Assembly: GCA_964475165.1 (NCBI GenBank)
Contig: CAYYVN010000005.1
Span: 1-64,000, forward strand
Origin: CAYUHK01 sp964475165
GTDB lineage: Bacteria > Verrucomicrobiota > Kiritimatiellia > JAAZAB01
Length of the DNA: 64,000 bases
Reading direction: 5' to 3'
Made by a program: the position numbers and the translations under genes. A model generated the notes under the pieces. That model was given only the letters and a program-made list of their open reading frames with translations, did not search any database and was not told the origin of the DNA. Positions within the stretch are counted from its first letter, which is position 1. The number at the start of each line of letters is the position of its first letter. Below are positions 58,811 through 64,000 of the stretch, piece by piece.

Positions 58811-59029
58811 ATGACTACGCCCAGAAATGCCTTAAGGAAGCTGAGTCTCCTCGGCTCGTTGGGGTTCACTTTGGTGGCATGTACCCTAGCTGGTTTGGCC
58901 ATTGGTTTTTTCCTGGATCAATGGCTGGATACCGCGCCGGGCTTCACCATCGGATTTTTAATCTTTGGGATTAGCGCTGGCTTTTTTAACATGATCCAGC
59001 GCGGGTTAAAACACAAGGCTGAACCATGA
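58811..59029 (+). CDS. AtpI/AtpZ-like small ATP synthase-associated membrane protein
   Basis: The 72-residue protein has two hydrophobic helices (LGFTLVACTLAGLAIGFFLDQWL and FTIGFLIFGISAGFFNMIQ) and a DQW motif typical of the AtpZ (AtpI-related) family. Such proteins help c-ring assembly or conduct cations such as Mg2+. The ATG at 58811 gives a normal length. It overlaps the next gene by 4 bases. Confidence 0.75.
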   Translation: MTTPRNALRKLSLLGSLGFTLVACTLAGLAIGFFLDQWLDTAPGFTIGFLIFGISAGFFNMIQRGLKHKAEP

Positions 59030-59367
59030 TGCTCGAAAATATAGTTGGGGGCATATTGATCGGCATCCTGCTCGGCACCATCAATATCAGCCTGCTCCGC
59101 CTAGCGGTACAGCGCGCCTGCCGGTTGGCGCGCGGCTGGAAGCCCCTCGCGCTGCTGATCAGCAGCTATGCCTTGCGTTACCTGGTGATCGGCCTGGTCA
59201 TCATCGGATTGCTCAAGATGCATAAGATGCTGATGGCCTTGATCGCCCTGACTATTTTGGCGGCGCTGACCATCCTGCTGGCCATACTGCCCAAAAAACC
59301 GGGGAGCGCACGGCGCTCATCCGCTGAGGCAGCGCCGATCTCTGAGGCACCAACGCAGTCTGGATAA
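59026..59367 (+). CDS. AtpI/AtpR-like membrane protein of the ATP synthase operon
   Basis: The 113-residue protein has four hydrophobic stretches (IVGGILIGILLGTINISLLRL, LALLISSYALRYLVIGLVIIGLL and LMALIALTILAALTILLAIL among them). Such small proteins precede atpB in many operons (subunit I type). A charged C-terminal tail (KKPGSARRSS) follows. With the gene before it, the cell has two AtpI-like products. Function is by position only. Confidence 0.65.
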   Translation: MMLENIVGGILIGILLGTINISLLRLAVQRACRLARGWKPLALLISSYALRYLVIGLVIIGLLKMHKMLMALIALTILAALTILLAILPKKPGSARRSSAEAAPISEAPTQSG

Positions 59368-59370
59368 GCA

Positions 59371-60117
59371 ATGGAAAACATCGAGGGCCCCTATCTACTC
59401 AGCGGTTTATGGCAACTATGCGCTTGGCATGAGCCGCCGGCCTGGTTTCTGCCGCTGGCCAGTTCCTGGCTGATCTGGCTGGTCTTGCTCGTCCTGGGGG
59501 CCCTGGCCGTGCGGCGGCGACAACTCCAGCCTCATCCTCTGCAAAATGCGGTGGAATTGGCCTTGGAAGGCATCCGCGCCCTCAGCCTGCAGCTGGCGGG
59601 TCCGGAAGGGCCCCGCTTTCTACCATTCTTTGCGACCCTCTTTTTATTCATTCTATGCTCCAATCTCAGCGGGCTCATCCCGGGGTTCGCCTCGCCCACC
59701 ACCAACATCAACGTCAATGCGGCCATGGCCATCCTGGTACTGCTGACCTCGATTGCCCTGGCCATTCAGCGCAAGGGACTGCTGGGCTTCCTCAAGCATT
59801 TATGCGGACCACCCTACTGGCTGGCCCCGTTCTTCTTCATGATCCGCACGCTGGAACTCTTCGCGCGGCCGCTCTCCTTGACCATGCGACTGTTTGGCAA
59901 TATGCTAGCTAAGGAGATTATGCTTGGAGTCTTGGCTTATTTGATTACACTGTTCTTTTTTTCCTCGGGCATCATGGCCAAGGCCTTGCTGATCGTGCCT
60001 CTGATACTGCGGCCAGGCATCATTTTACTGGGCGTCTTGGTGGGATTCATTCAGGCGCTGGTCTTCACGGCGCTGGCCATGACATATATCGGCGAATCAT
60101 TACAACAACAGCATTAG
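59371..60117 (+). CDS. atpB: ATP synthase subunit a
   Basis: Subunit a forms the ion half-channels of F1Fo ATP synthase. The 248-residue protein has five or six hydrophobic segments and the key Arg segment ARPLSLTMRLFGNMLAKE, as well as GFASPTTNINVNAAMAI. It lies directly before atpE. The Arg and the surrounding Asn residues are as expected for an F-type enzyme. Confidence 0.93.
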   Translation: MENIEGPYLLSGLWQLCAWHEPPAWFLPLASSWLIWLVLLVLGALAVRRRQLQPHPLQNAVELALEGIRALSLQLAGPEGPRFLPFFATLFLFILCSNLSGLIPGFASPTTNINVNAAMAILVLLTSIALAIQRKGLLGFLKHLCGPPYWLAPFFFMIRTLELFARPLSLTMRLFGNMLAKEIMLGVLAYLITLFFFSSGIMAKALLIVPLILRPGIILLGVLVGFIQALVFTALAMTYIGESLQQQH

Positions 60118-60154
60118 ATCCATCCCCGGCGGGGGCAAACGCAAGGAGGAGTTC

Positions 60155-60517
60155 ATGGATATCCTGAGCATTACCATCATCGTGGCCGGCCTCACCATGG
60201 CCTTGGGAACTTTCGCCACGGGCACCGCCCAGGGCATCGCCATCAACGGTGCCATGCAGGGCATTGCCCGCCAGCCGGAAGCATCGGGCACGATCCAAAC
60301 CAACCTGATCATCGGCCTGGCTTTCATTGAATCGCTGGCCATCTATGCGCTGGTGATCTCGCTCTTGCTGCTCTTTGCCAATCCCTTCACCAATCCGGAT
60401 AAAGAAATCAATGAAGCCAAAGCCCGCGTGGCGCTGATCAAAGCAGAAGCGGAGCTGCTCCAGGCCCAAGCCCAGTTGGATACCCTGAAGCAGGATCTGT
60501 TGCCGGCGGCGCCATAA
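60155..60517 (+). CDS. atpE: ATP synthase subunit c, with C-terminal extension
   Basis: Subunit c forms the rotor ring. The 120-residue protein has two membrane helices and the ARQPEASG loop at 38-45. Ion-binding residues are Glu59 with Ser60 and Tyr64 in the second helix (AFIESLAIYALV), and Gln26 in the first helix. Gln26 and Ser60 correspond to ligands in the Na+-binding ring of Ilyobacter, but the Thr that completes that site is Leu61. Residues about 80-120 form an extra charged helical tail (KEINEAKARVALIKAEAELL) not found in ordinary 70-90 residue subunits. AAGGAGG precedes the ATG. Confidence 0.92.
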   Translation: MDILSITIIVAGLTMALGTFATGTAQGIAINGAMQGIARQPEASGTIQTNLIIGLAFIESLAIYALVISLLLLFANPFTNPDKEINEAKARVALIKAEAELLQAQAQLDTLKQDLLPAAP

Positions 60518-60526
60518 ATCAGGGCC

Positions 60527-61018
60527 ATGCTGGAGCTCAACCTCAATCTGATCATTGCGCAGATCATCACCTTTCTGGTGGGCTTGTTCTTCTTGTGGCT
60601 GGTGGCCTACAAGCCCATGAGAGAGCTGTTCCGCAAACGCGCCGCTAAAATCCGGCAGGATCTCGAGGCCGCGGAAGCCGCGCGGCTGAAGATGGAAGCC
60701 GCCCAAGCTCAATATCAGAAGGAGTTGGAGACCTTAACGCAAAAGGCTCAAGCGATCATCCAGCAGGCCACCCGGGACGGCCAGCAAGTGCGCGAAAACC
60801 TGCTGCAGGAAGCTCGTCAGCAGGGCCAACATATCCTGCAACAAGCCGAGGAGCGCATCAGTATCGCCAAAGAAAAAGCGCTCAAGGAAATGCGCCAGGA
60901 AGTGGTGAAGCTTTCTCTGCAAGTGGCCGAGAAGATAATCGCTCAATCGATGAATGATGATCTGCAGCAACGCCTGATCGATCAAGCGCTGGAGCAGATC
61001 TCCGAGCGTCAAGGATAG
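60527..61018 (+). CDS. atpF: ATP synthase subunit b
   Basis: The 163-residue protein has an N-terminal membrane helix (LIIAQIITFLVGLFFLWLVAY) and a long amphipathic coiled coil of the b type (ARLKMEAAQAQYQKELETLT onward). It ends with QSMNDDLQQRLIDQALEQIS. It is the peripheral stalk linking subunit a to delta and alpha. Only one b-type gene is present between atpE and atpH. Confidence 0.93.
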   Translation: MLELNLNLIIAQIITFLVGLFFLWLVAYKPMRELFRKRAAKIRQDLEAAEAARLKMEAAQAQYQKELETLTQKAQAIIQQATRDGQQVRENLLQEARQQGQHILQQAEERISIAKEKALKEMRQEVVKLSLQVAEKIIAQSMNDDLQQRLIDQALEQISERQG

Positions 61019-61020
61019 CT

Positions 61021-61560
61021 ATGGCAACCAATATCTTAGCCCAACGCTATGCCAAGGCCGTCTTTAGCATGGCCGCCAAGCATGATCAACAGCAAGGGAT
61101 TATCGCTGAGCTGAACGGTTTCCGGCGCCTGTTGCAGCAAAATCCGTCCCTGCGCGCGGGACTGCTCTACCCCTTTATTCCCCGCGCCCGTAAAATAGCG
61201 GTCCTCGATGAGCTGGGCGCCCGGGGCTTGAGCCCCCTCGCGCGTGATTTCCTTAAATTGCTGATTGCCAAGCGGCGCGAGCATCTGCTGGCCGAGATCA
61301 TCCGCCTCTTGAATGAGCTGCTGCTCTCCAGCCAGGGCCTGCTCGCCATCCGTTTGAACAGCGCCCGTGCCCTAACCTCGCAGCAGCAAAACACCATTAC
61401 GCGCCATTTGGCGCAACACTTCGGCCAGCAGGTGATCCTGCAGACCGGGGTGGATGCCACCCTGCTGGGAGGCATTACGATCCAGGTCGGCCAGCGTTTA
61501 ATTGATGGCAGCTGTCGGGGCCAGCTGGAAAAAATCCGTTATGAATTATCCAAGAACTGA
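61021..61560 (+). CDS. atpH: ATP synthase subunit delta
   Basis: The 179-residue protein begins MATNILAQRYAKAVFSMAA, typical of the delta (OSCP) subunit, and ends with GGITIQVGQRLIDGSCRGQLEKIRYEL, the family's final motif. It caps the stalk on top of F1. It starts 2 bases after the atpF stop. Confidence 0.93.
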   Translation: MATNILAQRYAKAVFSMAAKHDQQQGIIAELNGFRRLLQQNPSLRAGLLYPFIPRARKIAVLDELGARGLSPLARDFLKLLIAKRREHLLAEIIRLLNELLLSSQGLLAIRLNSARALTSQQQNTITRHLAQHFGQQVILQTGVDATLLGGITIQVGQRLIDGSCRGQLEKIRYELSKN

Positions 61561-61628
61561 ATAGCAGCCGGGCCAACCGGCGGCGCCGTCCATAACATTG
61601 GCTAAAAACAACCCGGAAGAAGCAAGCT

Positions 61629-63170
61629 ATGCCAGAAGATATTAAAATTAGACCTGATGAAATCACGGCCATCCTGCAAAAACAACTGGCCGAATATCAA
61701 GGCCAGATTCAGGAGGCCGATGTGGGGACCGTGCTGCAGATCTCAGACGGTATCGCCCGCATCTATGGCTTGCCCAATGTCATGGTTAGCGAGCTGGTGG
61801 AGTTTCCCCATAATGTCTATGGCCTGACCATGAACCTGGAACGAGACAATGTTGGCTGCATCATCCTCGGCGATCCTTTATTGGTTAAGGAAGGCGATCT
61901 GGTGAAAAGCACCGGCCGCATCATGGAAGTGCCGGTGGGCAAGGAACTGATCGGCCGGGTAGTCAATGCCCTGGGGCAACCCCTCGACGGCCAGGGCGCC
62001 ATCCCCGCCAAAAAAACGCGGCCCATCGAAAAGCGCGCTCCGGCGGTGGTCGAACGCCAACCCGTCTGTGAACCCCTGCAAACCGGACTGAAAGCCATCG
62101 ATTCCATGGTGCCGATCGGGCGGGGACAGCGCGAATTGATTATCGGCGACCGCCAAACCGGCAAAACGGCGCTAGCCATCGATACCATCATCAATCAAAA
62201 AGATACGGGTGTGATTTGCATCTATGTGGCCATCGGCCAGAAGAATTCCACCGTGGCCCAGGTGATCAAGGCCCTCCAGAAAAATGGCGCCATGGATCAC
62301 ACCATTATCATGAATGCCGCCGCGGCTGATCCGGCGCCCCTGCAATATCTCGCCCCCTATAGCGGCTGCGCCATGGCCGAAGAATTCAGCGATCAAGGGC
62401 AGCATGCTTTGATCGTTTATGACGACCTCTCCAAACATGCCGTCGCCTATCGTCAGTTATCCCTGCTCCTGCGGCGGCCACCGGGACGAGAGGCTTATCC
62501 CGGCGATGTTTTTTATCTGCACTCCCGCCTGCTGGAGCGCGCCGCCAAATACGCCCCGGCCCAGGGTGGCGGCAGCTTAACGGCCCTGCCCATCATCGAG
62601 ACCCAGGCCGGTGATATTTCAGCTTATATCCCCACCAACGTCATCTCGATTACCGACGGTCAGATTTTCCTGGAGACCAACCTCTTTTATGCCGGGGTGC
62701 GCCCGGCCATCAATACGGGCCTCTCCGTCTCGCGGGTGGGCGGCAAAGCGCAAATCCAGGCCATGAAACAAGTCGCCGGCCGCCTGCGGCTGGATCTGGC
62801 ACAGTATCGCGAGCAGGCGGCCTTCTCGCAGTTCAGCACCGACCTGGATAAAAGCACCCAAGCCCAATTGATCCGCGGCGAACGTCTGACGGAAATTCTC
62901 AAGCAGGAACAATATCAGCCCTTGCCGGTAGCTTGGCAGGTCGTCGTAATTTTCGCGGGCATGCACGGTTATCTCGATGATCTGCCCCTCGCACGCGTGC
63001 GCGCTTTCGAAGCCGGCTTGCTGCGCCATCTGCAGGAACATGCCGCTGATACCATCCGCCAGCTGCAAGAGCGCCAGGCCCTCGACGACACCCTGACAAC
63101 CCAGCTGCAGACGGCTATCCAGGCCTTCAAGAAACAATTCCTGTCCTCACCAAAACCGTTTAATCCATGA
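61629..63170 (+). CDS. atpA: ATP synthase subunit alpha
   Basis: The 513-residue protein has the P-loop GDRQTGKTALAID at about 176-188 and the segments DGIARIYGL and KNSTVAQVIKAL. The alpha hallmark PAINTGLSVSRVGGKAQ is present, with its conserved Arg that completes the catalytic site of the beta subunit. Length is normal. The Gly-Lys loop is intact, as in non-catalytic nucleotide sites. It is preceded by GGAAGAAG and followed by atpG. Confidence 0.95.
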   Translation: MPEDIKIRPDEITAILQKQLAEYQGQIQEADVGTVLQISDGIARIYGLPNVMVSELVEFPHNVYGLTMNLERDNVGCIILGDPLLVKEGDLVKSTGRIMEVPVGKELIGRVVNALGQPLDGQGAIPAKKTRPIEKRAPAVVERQPVCEPLQTGLKAIDSMVPIGRGQRELIIGDRQTGKTALAIDTIINQKDTGVICIYVAIGQKNSTVAQVIKALQKNGAMDHTIIMNAAAADPAPLQYLAPYSGCAMAEEFSDQGQHALIVYDDLSKHAVAYRQLSLLLRRPPGREAYPGDVFYLHSRLLERAAKYAPAQGGGSLTALPIIETQAGDISAYIPTNVISITDGQIFLETNLFYAGVRPAINTGLSVSRVGGKAQIQAMKQVAGRLRLDLAQYREQAAFSQFSTDLDKSTQAQLIRGERLTEILKQEQYQPLPVAWQVVVIFAGMHGYLDDLPLARVRAFEAGLLRHLQEHAADTIRQLQERQALDDTLTTQLQTAIQAFKKQFLSSPKPFNP

Positions 63171-63183
63171 ACCAAAGGCCATA

Positions 63184-64000
63184 ATGAATCTGCGGGATAT
63201 TAAGCTACGCATGCGCGGCGTGCGAAAAACACAACAGATCACGCGGGCCATGAAAATGGTGGCCGCCGTGAAATTCCGCCAGGCGCAGGCGCGCTTGCTG
63301 AAAAGCCGACCCTATGCCGAACGCATGGCCGCGCTCACCGCCCACGCCTTACATCAGCGCCGGCCCGAGGATGCCTCCCACCCCTTCTTGCAGGTGCGTC
63401 CCCTGCAACGCCTCTTGGTGGTGGTGATGGCCGCCGATAAGGGCCTCTGCGGCAGTTTCAATACTAATATCTATCGCGCGGTAGGGGCTTTCCTCAGGGA
63501 ACAGGCGGCGCTGGCGCCGGCGCCCCAGGTGGATCTAGTGCTCGTGGGCCGTAAAATCAATGATTTATTCAAAAGATTCAGCCAGCCAGGCCTGGCGGTG
63601 AATATCCGACGCTATTGGCCCAGAGCAGATGTTGATCACCTGGCCCTGGGCCAAGAATTAATGGCGCTCTTTCAAGCCGCCCAATACGATCGGATCGATG
63701 CCTTTTTTACGGAATTTAAATCGGCCATGCAAAACCATATTGTCCGTCGCCAATTATTGCCCCTGGAAATAGCGCCTTTGGAAGAGACTCCCGAGCTGCT
63801 GCTGGAACCGGGCTGGGAAGATCTGCTGGCCGAGCTCCTGCCCCATTGGCTGCTGGTCAGCCTGCAACAGTTGCTGATGGAAACGGAAGCCTCCGAACAG
63901 GGCACGCGCATGAGCATGATGGATCAGGCCACCCGCAATGCCGATGAGCTCTTGGAACAACTCCTGTTGGATCAGAACAAAGCCCGCCAATGGGGCATCA
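63184..64000 (+). CDS. atpG: ATP synthase subunit gamma, 5' part
   Basis: The frame starts with ATG at 63184 and stays open to the window end (272 codons). It begins MNLRDIKLRMRGVRKTQQIT, with AMKMVAAVKFRQAQARL, the N-terminal coiled coil of the central shaft. MAADKGLCGSFNTNIY follows, the conserved gamma motif. The last visible segment (SMMDQATRNADELL) belongs to the C-terminal helix, so only the final residues are missing. atpD and atpC are expected beyond the edge. Confidence 0.93.
   Translation, partial: MNLRDIKLRMRGVRKTQQITRAMKMVAAVKFRQAQARLLKSRPYAERMAALTAHALHQRRPEDASHPFLQVRPLQRLLVVVMAADKGLCGSFNTNIYRAVGAFLREQAALAPAPQVDLVLVGRKINDLFKRFSQPGLAVNIRRYWPRADVDHLALGQELMALFQAAQYDRIDAFFTEFKSAMQNHIVRRQLLPLEIAPLEETPELLLEPGWEDLLAELLPHWLLVSLQQLLMETEASEQGTRMSMMDQATRNADELLEQLLLDQNKARQWGI

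Noticed and set aside
1..64000. Search for tRNA, rRNA, CRISPR arrays, insertion sequences and prophage genes
   Set aside because: No cloverleaf-like sequence in the gaps, no spaced repeats of CRISPR type, and no transposase- or phage-like protein among the genes.

Overview
The window is 64 kb of GC-rich, densely coded bacterial chromosome. Intergenic gaps are short, many neighbouring genes overlap by ATGA-type junctions, and I see no tRNA or rRNA gene, CRISPR array, transposase or prophage. The cell is Gram-negative in type: there are a beta-barrel outer-membrane protein, a lipoprotein, type IV pilin-like assembly genes and a membrane-anchored SppA. A Ser/Thr kinase ending in PVC-style leucine-rich repeats, a TadE/TadG-type pilus locus and a zinc-ribbon hypothetical recall the Planctomycetes-Verrucomicrobia-Lentisphaerae/Kiritimatiellota group or a neighbouring candidate phylum. 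That placement is an inference from gene content and is not firm.

Layout. 1-5.5 kb (+): type IVa pilus / type II secretion-like operon with the end of a pilin, a PilM-PilN fusion, PilO, PilP-like, three pseudopilins and a large minor pseudopilin with an added beta-rich domain. 5.8-7.1 kb (-): ADP-ribosylglycohydrolase. 7.4-12.2 kb (-): rsmD-coaD-DUF177-rpmF-plsX-fabH-fabD. 12.4-15.8 kb (+): lipoprotein, then rpsP-khpA-trmD and rplS-rnhB-yraN. 15.8-20.7 kb (-): TPR protein-rimO-pgsA-zinc-ribbon protein-D-aminoacylase. 20.8-28.5 kb (+): sppA, a Cu/Zn-type permease with HMA domain, PIN-PhoH ATPase, a 1026-residue TPR protein and an ankyrin protein. 28.4-29.0 kb (-): ArgA-like acetyltransferase, divergent from an EF-G gene (+). 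31.3-37.4 kb (-): a receiver/PEP-synthase-like hybrid, nadE and a BMP-family binding protein. 37.4-41.4 kb (+): glutamate dehydrogenase, LarA-like racemase, outer-membrane protein. 41.5-47.0 kb (-): LRR Ser/Thr kinase-thrC-mntP. 47.2-56.0 kb (+): Tad (Flp) pilus locus. 56.1-57.9 kb (+): archaeal-type first two steps of aromatic biosynthesis. 57.9-58.4 kb (-): tRNA adenosine deaminase. 58.6-64 kb (+): tatA followed by the F-type ATP synthase operon, cut by the window end inside atpG.

Most informative points. (i) The NAD synthetase has lost all three catalytic residues of its glutaminase domain while its synthetase domain looks intact. (ii) A 1017-residue protein couples two receiver domains to a PEP-synthase nucleotide-binding domain with no phosphohistidine or PEP domain. 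(iii) The last minor pseudopilin carries a domain that looks like an extracellular beta-sandwich, suggesting a tip adhesin. (iv) The Tad ATPase has an N-terminal FHA domain, and a Ser/Thr kinase gene lies divergent to the locus, but the FHA's phosphothreonine-binding residues are changed. (v) ADTH synthase plus dehydroquinate synthase II sit together in a bacterium. (vi) The ATP synthase c subunit has a mixed H+/Na+ signature and a C-terminal extension.

Promoters were read by eye as sigma70-like boxes. A recurring form is TTGC(C/A)N, 17 bases, then a TAnAnT- or TATGNT-like box. In two cases the start codon lies 7 bases after the -10 box, which implies leaderless mRNAs.
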